In this document: piece by piece, positions 1 through 11,073 of the stretch
How positions within the stretch are numbered: position 1 is the first letter of the stretch
Layout: every line of letters begins with the position of its first letter
Assembly (NCBI GenBank): GCA_024349245.1
Contig: JALDNG010000022.1
Location: 16,425,001 to 16,489,000, forward strand
Direction: 5' to 3'
Source of the DNA: Neodontobutis hainanensis
Lineage: Eukaryota; Chordata; Actinopteri; Gobiiformes; Odontobutidae
Length of the DNA: 64,000 bases
Notes under the pieces: generated by a model
What the model was told of the DNA's origin: nothing
The model's input: only the letters and a program-made list of their open reading frames with translations
The model's database searches: none
Made by a program: the position numbers and the translations under genes

Positions 1-600
1 TTTTGACTTTAACAAGGTTATAACAAATTGTAAATTTCTATTAATTGTAGCTTGTCAGTTTGGCTAATGGCATATAAATGGTTAGATTTGAAAGATACTG
101 ATGAGTGCATTGTGGCAGCCCTAGAACAAAACGGTTGGCACAGCCTTTTAGAAACTCTGGATTCGTTAAACCCAGATCCCTCCCTTGCCTCCCTCTCGTC
201 TCTATTGTGCTGCTGTATTCCCTCACCCCCTTTTAGTAATTACTCTCAAAGTCAAAAGACCTACCTGTCAATCAAAGCCTCAACTGTCACTTCCCTTTGT
301 CTCGCACATCTCTGTCTGTCTCATTTCAAACGGAGCTGTCACATTGCTGCACGGATGTTCACTGTGCATTCATTCAGAGTGTTTGTTTTTGTCATGGCCA
401 GCGGATGTGAACATGCACTGGAAGACATTCAGCCTCAAAAATATCAGAAAAGACTGTGAAACTGTAATAACTTTTCTGTCTGGCGTGGTCAGGTACAATA
501 TTCTCATCTCATTTTGAATATATTGTACTTAAAAGACTGACAGTGGAATGAACACATCCTGACTCCTTTTCAAAGTTTAATTCTATTGTCGACAGGGAGC
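1..600. other. intergenic DNA, no gene seen
   Basis: Short frames on both strands share no recognisable protein family and show no consistent codon bias, so I call no gene. The stretch from about 180 to 330 is pyrimidine-rich. It contains one exact PBX-MEIS decamer, listed separately. Confidence 0.6.
265..274 (-). promoter_or_regulatory. PBX-MEIS composite motif
   Basis: The + strand reads CTGTCAATCA, the exact reverse complement of TGATTGACAG. That decamer is the known composite site bound by PBX with MEIS/PREP TALE homeodomain proteins (PBX half TGAT, MEIS half TGACAG). A second CTGTCA lies about 20 bp downstream. It is one of five exact copies in this window. Binding is inferred from sequence only. 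Confidence 0.35.
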
Positions 601-1060
601 AGTGGACCCGGAGGATTTAAGGGCACTTCTTGTACGTACTGTAGTTTTTTTGCCGATGTTTGGAGTCAGCCCTATATCCATCTTTTTGGACGGTCTAATT
701 GATAGAAGGTTTTACAGATTAACATGGGAGCCAAATGTCGTTATTTGTTTAATTGTAGTTGTGAAGGTACCTGGTAATTTACAGACCATTAACATCAGGA
801 GCTACATTGGGCACTGCTCCCTTCTTTTTACAACAGTTTTCACTTCCTTCCTTTCTGGGGCTTCATTCCATGCTGTATTACTCTGGCAGGTTGTGTGTTT
901 TATATGGTGTATCTCTGTGGTTACCAACATTGGGTTGGTATCCAAATGTAGGTTTATTTGGGTTGCCAAAAATACAAATAAATTCATATCATAAGAATCA
1001 TTAAAACTAACAATGGGCATTTATTGTATTTTGTAAATGGGTAATGGCCAGGATTAAAAT
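601..1060. other. intergenic DNA, no gene seen
   Basis: AT-rich sequence. Overlapping short frames near 800-1000 on both strands have no recognisable domains. It leads into a possible DNA-transposon end near 1139. Confidence 0.5.
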
Positions 1061-1139
1061 ATTAAAAATGGAGAAATTGGATCACAAATCATTTGGGCAT
1101 TTGAAAAATGGGTCCCCTGAAAAACTTTGAGAAACACTG
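1061..1139. mobile_element. possible hAT-like transposon end
   Basis: The stretch ends in TTTGAGAAACACTG. Read on the other strand this begins CAGTGTTTCTCAAA, which resembles the CAGTG-type terminal inverted repeats of hAT transposons and their MITEs. I found no matching opposite terminus upstream and no convincing 8-bp target duplication. At best it is one end of an eroded element. Confidence 0.25.
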
Positions 1140-1384
1140 GTTTATCTTATTATAAGACGGTTTATATCATATGTTTTTGAAGAGTTGTGAGTTTAATGGG
1201 TAGTTTAATTGGATCTTGCCATAACCATTACCAAACACGTTATTGATTCACTTTTATTGAATTATTTTGTAAAATTTATCCATAATGTAATGTTTAAATG
1301 TTTAGTTGGATGATTGAAATGGACACAGACACTTTTACAGAGGGCGCAGGGCTAATAGGGTTAATTGTCATGTAAAACCATCAC

Positions 1385-1625
1385 TGCAGTCGACTCCGCG
1401 GCCAGTCACTCAAAATCTCAGCCACACATTCCCAGAGCCTCCCGTGGGACGTGGCCCGGCCCAGATGGTTGTTTTCCCGCTGGCTGTGAGTTTGTGTGTG
1501 TGTGAGTGAGACTCTGGCAGGCCACAAGGGGCTCTGCGGTGAACAAGGCGCATCCTCTCCGTCTAATTAATTTACTATTATATAGCACCTGTTTCGGGCT
1601 AGATAGAGCTGGGGGCACAGACACG
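1385..1625. promoter_or_regulatory. candidate conserved non-coding block
   Basis: G+C-raised island inside AT-rich DNA with no repeat signature. It contains the homeodomain-type core TCTAATTAATTTA near 1561 and an E-box-like CACCTG near 1587. It reads like vertebrate conserved non-coding sequence, but conservation has not been checked. Confidence 0.25.
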
Positions 1626-1629
1626 AGCC

Positions 1630-1785
1630 CCTGAAATGGAGAGGCAATGGGAGGGGAGGGAGGGATGGACAGAGGAGGTGAAAATAAATGGCACTGAGAA
1701 AGAGAGAGTAACGGAAAAAAAAAGGGGTGAGAGAAAGAGTGAACGAAGGGGGGAAGAGAAAAGGAGGGGAGAGTAATAAATGGGG
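1630..1785. repeat. polypurine tract
   Basis: About 155 bp that are almost entirely A and G on the + strand, with GGGAGG, GAGAGA and GGAA runs and only scattered pyrimidine interruptions. It is low-complexity DNA of a kind able to adopt triplex structures. Confidence 0.7.
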
Positions 1786-2508
1786 TTTGAACTGATTATA
1801 TTAAGCCCATCCTTTGATCATGTTTAAGGCCTTAAAATGGAAATATGTTTTCTCTGATGGGGTGGGTTGGAGGGGCTGCTCATTACATTTACTGCGTTGC
1901 ATAAAAGACTACACACACATTAGATCCTCAGCTCTCTGAAGATGTTAGATACCACAGTTTAAAATCCTCTTTGTCATCAGCATCTTCATAGAGTGCTATT
2001 ACAAAAACACCACTATAGAGCATCCATCCTATTCACTACAAGTTTTCAAAAATCCTTACTCTTACTTCTTTATTTGTCTAAAATTTGTGATAATATTTGA
2101 ATATTTGAGAGTACACACATTAAATTGTAGCCAGTGACACACTCAATATTCGTAATTTTCTCTAATAAAAAGAGGTTTAATGTGAGGTTTCTTTGGAGTT
2201 TGTCAATAGTATCCTAAAGGAAGCACTTGAATAATACTGTGCTGCGTGCTTGGCCCACCTTTTGTGATGTGTGTTTATTCTTGTTCTTTTCAAAGGCATG
2301 TCAGATGAAGAGATCTAGTTGGCCCATAGGAGTAAAGTGTAGTTTAAGCCTTGCTGTAAATAAACTGTATAAGAGAAAAGGGACTAGATCGTACAAATAT
2401 GGCAACAGGGTTTATTTTTTAACTCCATGGATGTTTTCTAAGAAATGGATGTACCACTGTGACTTCTGCCCTGTAACTATTTCTATTTGTGCCTACTTGT
2501 GGTATTGC
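1786..2508. other. intergenic DNA, no gene seen
   Basis: AT-rich sequence without a supported gene. A frame at 2227-2559 encodes no recognisable protein and ends in a lysine run that simply translates the poly(A) tract. Confidence 0.5.
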
Positions 2509-2532
2509 AATAAAAAAAAAAAAAAAAAAAAA
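2509..2532 (+). repeat. AATAAA plus poly(A)21
   Basis: The hexamer AATAAA runs directly into 21 consecutive A residues. This could be the tail of a retroposed transcript or a plain mononucleotide repeat. I see no matching target duplication and no recognisable coding sequence upstream, so the parent is unknown. Confidence 0.5.
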
Positions 2533-3084
2533 CATACCAGAAAATATTTCTCTTACTGACGGCAAAGTATAAAGCAGACAGGGCACCTAAAACTTTCCAA
2601 AAAGACAGCTATTGTATGGTATTCTGTTGTATTCTATTGTATGCCTGTATACTGTAGTCTCTAACATTTGAGCCCATGGGTTAAAATGTATATAACTTAT
2701 ATAGCCTAAAAAATGTTCCAACGCTCATTAAAAATCAATACAACCATGACAGACTCCAGATCAATCGATTCAGCAGTGTTAAATCTCCTGAAAGATACTA
2801 GGCGGCTCGAATCAAGACTCAGAAAGGTGACAATTTGAAAAACTCTCGACTGCTCTCTTAAGGACAAATGAAATTGTTGAGTAACATATACTCATTTATT
2901 TAATGTGATACGGCCTTGTCAGTCGACACTCCTCACTCAACTAAACTTTAGGGGACACATTTAGTTTGCTGTCCACGTCTAGATGCTTTTATAAAGGTCT
3001 CAGTGGCATGAAAAGATGTTAACTTTGACTTTAAAGCCACTAAAAGCAGAATCTCATTACTGCGTCACTTATCTGGCATTCATT
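2533..3084. other. intergenic DNA, no gene seen
   Basis: AT-rich sequence with no open frame of note and no recognised repeat. It leads into the candidate block beginning about 3085. Confidence 0.5.
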
Positions 3085-3300
3085 TTCACAGCAAACCCAC
3101 ATGATCTGCCAGTCACTCAAGCGCTTATTTGGAGCAACACGTCATGCCAGAGTTGAATGCACTTTAATTAAGCCCAGCTCTTTCCATCTGCGGGAACCGG
3201 TAAAATAAAGCATCACCGATACAAGAGCAACTCGGTTCCCAATACCACCTCGTCTCTCTCTTTCCGAGTTCATTAGTTTCCAGCCCGGTGCTCTTCAGGA
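3085..3300. promoter_or_regulatory. candidate conserved non-coding block
   Basis: Non-repetitive, moderately G+C-raised stretch with TTTAATTAAG near 3164, GGGAACCGG near 3192 and a run of sequence without microsatellite character. No frame runs through it. It is called only from its CNE-like texture. Confidence 0.22.
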
Positions 3301-4635
3301 TTACCATAACCCGTCAGCCGTGAAACACCACAAAACAATTTTCTGCTTGTAAAAAAAAAAAAGGAACCCACCTCGCTCTGCTGCGTCCCACAGCCACAGA
3401 GAAAGAGAGGGCGGGGAGGTACCGCTACCTGTATGTTTTTCTAATGAACACCACGCTGAACTAATACAAACATGTCAGGCTCTGGGAGCAAAGGGGCGGA
3501 TGGGAAAAATAAGCATGAAGTGTAACTCATGCAAACAAATGCTGAGCTTTGAAAAGGTGATAAACAGTTACATTATGAAAACTGATGTTAGCTTTTAGAC
3601 TGTCAAATACTATTAGAATTAATGGCATAAGTCTTCTATTAACTCTGACCTGAGTTATCTGAGTGTAGGTACAGTAGGTCTACAACGTTTCATCCTTTTT
3701 CCTTAAATCTAAATAGTTGATGGTCAGTCTGGCTTCCTGTTGGAAAGAAGATGCCGAAGAAGAAGAAGCTAATTAGGACCAAATAAGGTACATATGATGA
3801 TGACTGACTGCATGTATTTAAAATCAATTGCTTGTATAGCTAGCATGGTAAATGGAAACAACAAAGAATTAAGTGATTATTATATTTTAACTTCCCTGTG
3901 GAGATATTTTTTATCATTGAATAAATAATTGTCAGCGGTTAAGGATTCCAAAACACGTTTAACAAACCCATCCTGTACCACTCAATGTGGCCTGAGACAG
4001 AAAGGTCTTGTTTTAAATATACACTCAAAAACATAACACCTCGCACATGAAATATTATCACAATCATTATAAATTGATGCTAACTGTTTGATATTTTGTA
4101 CAGCTCTATAGTTTATTCTTATTTTACTGTGCGCTGCTGACTGTCCTGACGACCACTTTTGTGACATAATGAGACTTGCTTGACTTAAATTGGACTCTGT
4201 TTGAACATTAGTTTACCTTTTAAAGTGTGCTCTCATTATTTGCTCTGATAAAACCACTCTGGCTGCAAATTAACATCGCACTCATGTCTGTTGACTCTTA
4301 ACGCTGGAGCTCTGGAGGTGTGCTACAGTGAATATTGACCCATTAGTTTGGGATGGCTGCCTCTTTTCTTCATGCACCTGTACTTTTAAATCTGGGTGTG
4401 TTTACTCTGCCAAAGACAAACAACATGCATGAAATAAATACATTTTAGCCCTGCGTTTTAAGTAACAGGAGATACATAGTACATACCTGGCCTAACTGGA
4501 CTTGGCAGGTCGGTCACACACAACCATCTGGAATGGCTTCAACAGAAAGTGTTTGCAAAATGCAGACACTTTAAATTGATATTGAGTCAGTGATTAGACA
4601 AACCTTCCTCCAGTATGGAGTGTGCATTAGTAATG
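3301..4635. other. intergenic DNA, no gene seen
   Basis: Contains a 12-A run near 3351, a GAAGAAGAAGAAG run near 3756 and otherwise unremarkable AT-rich sequence. No frame resembles a protein. Confidence 0.5.
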
Positions 4636-4760
4636 GTGGGGCAGAGTGGCTCAGTGGTAGAGTGGTCGTACTATAAGCATAAGTTGGGTGGTTGGTTCGA
4701 TTCCTGCTCTTTCCACAGTTCACACTGTCATTGAGACCTTAGGCACTTGTTCAGACACAA
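4636..4760 (+). mobile_element. degenerate tRNA-derived SINE
   Basis: The tRNA-like head has an A box (TGGCTCAGTGG, 4647-4657) and a B box (GGTTCGATTCC, 4694-4704), the internal RNA polymerase III promoter. It is followed by a body that parallels the SINE near 11.1 kb: a diverged 'gagaccttaggca' stands where that copy has 'tgtgtccttgggca'. The characteristic tail is missing or too diverged to place, so the 3' boundary is approximate. It is not a functional tRNA because acceptor and anticodon stems do not pair properly. Confidence 0.7.
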
Positions 4761-4884
4761 ATGAATGGGTATGGCTGGCCAGGCTTCTTAGTGCAACGTG
4801 TGATGTAAGACGAGTTCATTTCATAATCAGGGCATACTTCAGTCTTTGGCCAAGGTTTTATTGTAAACAAAACAGCACATAAAT

Positions 4885-4930
4885 ATTGATATAATAATAA
4901 TAATAAAATATATAAATATATATATATAAA
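4885..4930. repeat. AT-rich low-complexity tract
   Basis: A run of (AAT)n passes into TATATA repeats. It is simple sequence only. Confidence 0.8.
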
Positions 4931-5399
4931 CACTTGAGGTGTGTGGTAAGAAGTACTACTAAATGAGGGATTTGTCTCTTCTGTGGCACAATTTTGAAAA
5001 CAATTTGTAGCATAGGTTTAGCAAGTATAGCAATACAAAGAAGTTGGACAAGAGTTTAATGCCTGTGTCAGATGTTGCAATAATTGGAGTTGTATGTCAG
5101 TAACCTTAACTGAATCAATAAAACATATAAGACACATGTTGATGCATTTTACTCTTCTGTATGAAACAAATAACTTTTTAATACCACAATCGGACTTGAG
5201 CTGCAATTTTTGGCCCTAAATCTAATTGTACAAATATGCTTCAAACAACACAGGAGACCTTCACAAGCAGCTGTTTCCTGCCTAATATTTATTTTCTCAC
5301 TTTCTGCTTCCTCTCATTTCCACATCAATGCCAAACGTGTGTGTATTTTTGTGTCCTTGTGTGCGTCAGTGTGTGCAGGTGATTACAGTCTGCAGACTC
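4931..5399. other. intergenic DNA, no gene seen
   Basis: AT-rich sequence with short T-rich runs and a GTGTG stretch near 5337. No supported gene. Confidence 0.5.
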
Positions 5400-5610
5400 T
5401 TCTACTTACCTTGGCCTGAACAATGGAGCGCTGTGAATAGGAGCCGCTCACGTGGTTCACTATAATGGCCTTGCAGGGCGCGCTGTGTGTGTGTTTGAGA
5501 CATATAGAGACAATGCATGTGCTGCTGGCTGGATAATTACAGGCGTAATCTTACTATGCAGATGGTTTCATTCACTGGCGCGGGGGAGTGGGGGAGCGCC
5601 GTAATGACAT
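5400..5610. promoter_or_regulatory. candidate conserved non-coding block
   Basis: G+C-raised block containing CACGTG (5449), GGATAATTACAGGCGTAATC (from about 5531) and a G-rich end. Bicoid/OTX-type TAATC and homeodomain TAATTA cores sit close together. No protein frame explains it. Confidence 0.28.
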
Positions 5611-6352
5611 AAAGAGTATAGGTTGCAATATATTAAGCGTAATATAGGCTTACTCTGGTTTGCGCTGTTGTAATGGCACCCCCGTGACACATAGCACAGG
5701 CCCAGAGAGGAGAAATTACAGTTTATCATGAACGTGTGAAGAAATGATGACGAATAATGGTCGTGTAGAAGGCATGTGACACAGCGGTGAGAGGGTAAAT
5801 GTACACAATATGTTACTGCTTTCTGAGAACAATTACATTTAAAGCTTTTTATTGATGGTCTCACTAGTACATGTTTCTTGGATTAACATTTTAATGTCGT
5901 TCTTTACATAAATATTTGCAAAAAATAAAATAGTTTTTAATTGGTGTTGATCTTTTTTGGTCTTTGCCCTTAAAAGTTTTGGTCATTTCTTGGTTTTGGT
6001 ACTACTAAATACACTCCTAATACAATATCCCTTTATCCTTTTAAAATGTTGACGTTTTAATTTTCTTTATTCATTGGTATTAGTAACATGAGACAGAAGC
6101 GGAACTCATGTAACAAAAACAATCTTTTATATAAAGTACATGTAGACACTTTTTTAAAGTAGCGCCCATAGCTCAGCACTCCATCTAGTGGTGCAAAGTG
6201 ATACAACAGGCATACAATTTTAAACTTGCTATTGCTCTATTAGAAAGCATTTAGCAAACTATTAATATCCTTATTTCAATGCATTCAATATTTATTGTTT
6301 TTTTTCAGAATATTTAGAAGTAAAATATCAGAGTTCTGTAAAATCCTGTAAA
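5611..6352. other. intergenic DNA, no gene seen
   Basis: AT-rich sequence. A frame on the minus strand at 5568-5864 has no recognisable family. A CTCF-like motif at 6178 is listed separately. Confidence 0.5.
6178..6192 (-). promoter_or_regulatory. CTCF-like motif
   Basis: On the minus strand this reads ACCACTAGATGGAGT, close to the vertebrate CTCF core CCASYAGRKGGCRS (the C after GG is A here). The same 15 bases occur on the plus strand at 22152-22166. It may be a CTCF site or a shared repeat fragment. Confidence 0.3.
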
Positions 6353-6381
6353 ATTTCAACACAGCATTTGTGCTGTGTTGA

Positions 6382-6384
<3 letters not shown>
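6353..6384. repeat. perfect 14-bp hairpin beside (TA)n
   Basis: The arm ATTTCAACACAGCA (6353-6366) and its exact reverse complement (6371-6384) are separated by the loop TTTG. The right arm touches the long (TA)n tract. Perfect pairing suggests a young or mechanistically produced palindrome rather than a decayed one. Confidence 0.85.

Positions 6385-6385
<1 letters not shown>

Positions 6386-6463
<78 letters not shown>
6386..6463. repeat. (TA)n microsatellite, about 39 units
   Basis: Uninterrupted alternating AT of 78 bp. It is expected to be length-polymorphic and able to extrude cruciform DNA. Confidence 0.95.
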
Positions 6464-6465
<2 letters not shown>

Positions 6466-8395
6466 CATTTTTAGCAGATTATAAATACACACAATCTAGC
6501 TGCAGCAAAACTGAGATGCATGTAAAATAATAAGGCTAAGAAAGTGCTATAAAGTATTGGGTGGTTTGTCCCTAAAGGAAGCACAAACAGACTTATTAAA
6601 ATCTCTGTATCTGTGACGGCTGGTTACAGATGATTGCTTCAATGCTGGTTTGAATATGGGACGTGTGTTTAGGCTCATTATGACGAGATCTTTTGTGTGC
6701 AATATTAAAGTTGTGTATCTCAGGAGAGTTGAGATCAGTGTCTGGTCCACAGTGCTAGATAGAGATAAACTCTCTTTACTCCTAATGGGCCGTGTACTGA
6801 AGATTTTGGTGGCTGTCCCTCTTCTTTCCTCTTTGTCTATATAAGATTACAGATGGGCAACACTTAGAGCTAGCACGATGGCGGATGGGGGAGGGATAGT
6901 TTGGAAACCAGAAGTATTTAGCAGCCAGTTAATGTACGAAGGGATAATGCAACATGTCCACAGGCAGCGTCTTTATGTCCAATGTGTTTTTACCAGCTTC
7001 TCAGCAGCTTGGCAGTGTTTACATACTCTAATAACAAGTGCTGCCTTTCTGGGACTTTCCGGCATTCAAACGCCAGTCCAGCTTTAGCCTAATCCCGTCC
7101 CATCTCGGCACAGCACTCCCATACAAAACCCAAGATTGTAATTTTTTTTCACTGTAATTGCCTGGTTTTTAATTCCTCATCAAGCCAAGATTGCAGCACC
7201 AGCCAGATTTCTGGGAGGGAAGGTCATCCGGGGACCGTTGGACAGTAAAGATTTTGGTGAAACAGAAGAGGCACAGATTTGGGCGGCTTGGAAGAGGAGC
7301 CGAGCAATGGGAAGTAGTTTGAAACAGGCATGTTTGGCTACGATAAAAAGTAAGAAATTAAAACGTCTTTAGTTTGTAAACTAAAGCTGACTGTGGCTTG
7401 TTGTTTGGGCTCAGAGACGCACAAGTCATCAGCTCGACAGTGTTAACAGGGAGCTGCCGGCTGTAGCGGGATGGAAATATGGAGCAGAATAAGGAAGAAA
7501 GTCAATCTAAACTCCCAGCTATGGAAGAGTGCTGTTGTGTGGCCATTGAGCTTCTTTTGTGTTTCTAGTGCTTCGGTTTCATCCACTTTTACAGTTTGTG
7601 CATCGAAAGCAAGGATATTAATGTCACACTTTGTTTCAAAAGAGTTTTAGGAGTTTTGAGAGGATTGTATTGACACATTAAAAAACTGGGCTTGGCTAAT
7701 ATAAAACTAGTCGTGTCAACAGACTATGATTCTTTGTTTTCAGTCCAGCTGAATCTGTATTAGAACCAGATTTGTGTCTGTGTGAGGATGGCTGTGACTT
7801 TTCTGTCAAACTACAGTAAATCAAACAACATAACTCTTTAAAGGCTCGGGTCTTTTAGGGTATCCTAACAAGACACTCTTCTATCTTCTCCTCTTTCTGT
7901 GTTTACTGTTGAAGTGTCTTTGAGCAGGATACCAAAGACACTGGTGTGTGCGTGTGCTTGTGTGTTGTGAATAGAAGCTTGATGTAAAGCTAATGTTGAT
8001 AGAGAAGCGCTAAATAACAACCTTTTACTTTGTAAGTCCAGCATTCTAACGGAAAACAGGTGTATTTTTTCACTCGGTGCTGTTTTAGATGTTCTAACTC
8101 CAGTTTGTAGCCTCTGGAGTTTGATAAATTACCCAAAGGTGTCAAAGTGTAAATGGTATGGTTACATCTGCTATGATTGACCAACTTTCCAACCTGTTTC
8201 TAATCCATTTTCGTCTCATTTTGTCTCCCCACTGATATTCTTAACAAGCATTACTGGCATATAATTAAACATAAATAATGATTTACAGCTTCATTCTATT
8301 TGACTATCCAACTTAGCCTTCCTCTGTGGACTCTGGGTGTACTTTGAGGGCTGACATGGGTTTCTGTCTGGGTTTGTTAAGTCATAAACATTAAA
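6464..8395. other. intergenic DNA, no gene seen
   Basis: Frames of up to about 70 codons near 6550-7090 and 8000 show no recognisable family. The stretch 7190-7330 is somewhat G-rich. No intact repeat was recognised. Confidence 0.5.
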
Positions 8396-8830
8396 TATTC
8401 ATTCACATAGTTGTGATGTTCAAGCAGCCGTGGTTAACTGGCATTTGTCTGTACCTCACCCCAGGCAGCTGTTTGTCTCGTAGTGCTTAGATCTTGTAAC
8501 CGAATCAGCTCTTATGATTCTGATCCGAGCAGTTGTTATGTCCCAGGTACCTCTCATGGACTAACAGCACTATCATCTTCAAGTGGACTGGGAAAAGGGA
8601 TTTGATTTAATCTACAGTCAGGTTGGCGCTGGGATGCTTTCCAAAACTCATTTTCTCTGCTTTTCACACCGTTTCTCTTCCTCTGTGTAGCGCACCTGTT
8701 AGCGCCCCACAGACGTATGAACCAACACGACTGTCTCCATCATCAAGCCCAGGATGAGCTAAAACAATCAGGCACTATTTGAGTCGAGCGCGAGCCAGCT
8801 GCACTGACTATTACCTCTATTCAAGCCAAT
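8396..8830. promoter_or_regulatory. weak candidate non-coding block
   Basis: Mixed-composition, non-repetitive DNA with CAGCTG E-boxes near 8466 and 8798 and a G+C rise at 8690-8810. It is less distinctive than the blocks further right. Confidence 0.15.
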
Positions 8831-9780
8831 GAACAACAACAAACAGGAATACTCTTCATTTTCCGTCAGTCATTTATGTTGTTCATCATCCTCTGTCATT
8901 AGGAAGCCTTTATCACGCCTTAAAAAAAAACAACAACACAGTAATCTTAGACAAAACAGAGCTATTTTCATGAGCCTTTCAGATTCAGTGTGTGATTTAT
9001 TGCTGGCTGGAGTAAGAAAATTGTCAAAACTGTCGGCCATCACTGTCGGTGTTGTTTTTTAAATTGTTTTGAGAAAATGATTTTGTCTCACCAATAGATT
9101 TCACTCAAAGAGAACGTTTTTTTCCACGTGGCTGCAAACTTATGACAACTTTTTTGTGAAAAAACAAAAAAAACAAAACACTGCATAAAAAGTTTGAGCT
9201 ACACTATAGAAAGAGATAATTAATTGCATTCGACTGGTAAAAATATCAGATTTTCAGAAGCACAAAGCATGGCGTCACATTGCAGTGTGTTTAAATAAAT
9301 AGTAAAGAATTGTTATAGTACCTGTTTTTGTATGCAAAAACCTTAAGATTGAAATCATTGTCTAATCATTATTCTCACAGGTTATTAGTATTTAAAGAGT
9401 TAAGGGTAGTCTCTGCTCAGCTTTATTTTGAAGAGTATGGGACAGGTGGATGCACGACACTCTCTGCTGCTCTGATCAGGACGGCTGCACTAATTCCCAG
9501 TAGGTCTGCTGCTGCCCCAGTCCCACGGTGCTCCTCACGGGCACAGTTTAATCTAACTCTTGATGACAGATCTCCGTCTTGGTCCAGTTTACTTCTGGGC
9601 GAGCATGCCTCATCTGCTGTGGCACAACTTCCTGTCACTTCAACCAATGAGTGTTAAGCCCGCCCCCTGTAAAAACAGAATCAAAAACAATAGTGAAAAG
9701 AATTATCGTAAGCATAACTTGTAAATTGAAAAAGACACAGGGAAAGCAGCAAAAAGTTAATTTAAAAAAAATGTTGTTTT
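8831..9780. other. intergenic DNA, no gene seen
   Basis: Includes A-rich runs near 9160-9180. A G+C-raised interval at 9440-9660 has open frames on both strands (9328-9657 plus, 9423-9647 minus) that read as compositional, without recognisable domains. Confidence 0.45.
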
Positions 9781-10104
9781 CATTCATTCATTCTTTTTTC
9801 ATTTTCTACCACTTTGTCCCATTTAGGGGTCATTTTGGTCTATGTGTCTGTAGATACGGTACTCCAGCTCCTCCCACCGTCCAAAGACATGCATGTACAG
9901 GTTAATCTGCAACTCTAAAGTGTCCCTAGTGAATGAATGTGAGAGTGAATGGTTGTCTGTCACTGTTTGTCTCTAAATGTTAGCCCTGGGACTAACTGGC
10001 CACTGTCCAGGGTGTACCCCGCCTCAGGCCCAAAGCTGCTGGGATAGGCTCCAGTCACCCGCGACCCCTAACGGGACAAAGCGGTAGAAAATGAATGAAT
10101 GAAT
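9781..10104 (+). mobile_element. fold-back copy of a teleost LINE/SINE-tail repeat
   Basis: The interior from about 9845 carries blocks I recognise from a very common teleost interspersed repeat: a CTCCCACCGTCCAAAGACATGCATG-type block near 9870, a 'gtccagggtgtaccccgcct' block near 10006 and an 'ataggctccagtcaccc' block near 10043. It ends in (GAAT)n. Unusually, it also starts with the reverse complement of its own end: 9801-9820 pairs with 10073-10092 with one mismatch, and the flanking CATTC/GAATG runs extend the pairing. A nested or inverted partial duplication is likely. Copies also occur near 34.98, 43.85 and 58.58 kb. Confidence 0.75.
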
Positions 10105-10174
10105 ATATAACATTGATTAGTGACTGGTCAGTCACTACTGCTAATTTATTTTTGTGGATAACTAGTTATTTAAA

Positions 10175-10252
10175 TATTGGTGGGGACAAATTTGCCATCT
10201 CAAAATATTGATAGGGACTAGTACCTAGCGCCCCCCCCTAAACCTACGCCCA
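10175..10252. repeat. possible GGGGACA-type interspersed repeat fragment
   Basis: Contains 'ttggtggggacaaa', 'atagggacta' and an eight-C run followed by 'taaacctacgcccatg'. I associate this combination with short dispersed repeats in fish genomes. Superfamily and boundaries are not determinable here. Confidence 0.3.
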
Positions 10253-11073
10253 TGAAAGAGAAGAACAAACTGCAGTGTTTTACTGCAGCGCTGGGTTTCA
10301 TCCATTACCTGCAGGTCCTAACCTCTGCTCTGGGGCTGAGCTGAGGTCCCAGAGGTTAATAAACTATCTGATCTCCGGGAAATAGTCTCACCCACTTTGA
10401 GCAAAAGCTGCCTTCTTATATCTTCCCCTGTTTTCTCTCTTTTTGTCGGTGATTGCTGCTGCAGAGGTGTAACTATAGGCAGACAGTTGTAATGGAGACC
10501 ATGACGACGGCTATAATAGAAACTGCATTTGCCTGAGATCAAGAAACACTGATCATACTTGACATTCACAATGTGACTGCACTAACCAATCAGGAGTATA
10601 AGACTCAGTGCCCAAGGAAAGCCCATACTATCACATGGAGGACATTATACCATAATGGTATATGAATGAAAAATAAATAAATAAAAAACGTTAGCTTTGG
10701 TCAGATTTTTCAATAAGGCTTGGGACTGGAGTTTGTACCATATGTAACTGAGTTGAAGAATTTTAAACTTTTTGATTTTTAGATTTTGCACGAGTTCAAT
10801 AAGAAAGAATTACTCTGGTTTTAATAAATTTGACATACAATCATCAGAGAAAAAAGGCATTGTATAAAACCCACCCCATTTTAAATACATTATTACGGCT
10901 GATTATATGGGATTTATTTTACTACATGGAAAGGAAGGGAACAGCTGTGAAAGAAAGGGATCACAAATAGATTTCAATTTGCAAAGTGAATGAGACTTCT
11001 GTATTTTTTATTTTATTTTGCGCAATCGTGATTGTTTTTACAAATCGTATGTAATATTGTTTTTGTGTGTTTT
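10253..11073. other. intergenic DNA, no gene seen
   Basis: AT-rich apart from 10300-10460. A minus-strand frame at 10318-10569 has no recognisable family. A small palindrome (TATACCA / TGGTATA) lies near 10647. Confidence 0.5.

Noticed and set aside
541..1139. Complete hAT element bounded by CAGTGG at 541 and CACTG at 1139
   Set aside because: The left end does not match the right terminus beyond CAGTG, and no 8-bp duplication is present.
2227..2532. Processed pseudogene ending in AATAAA and poly(A)
   Set aside because: No recognisable parent protein and no target duplication; only the tail is noted.
4636..4710. tRNA gene
   Set aside because: A and B boxes are present, but tRNA stems do not form and the sequence continues into a SINE body.
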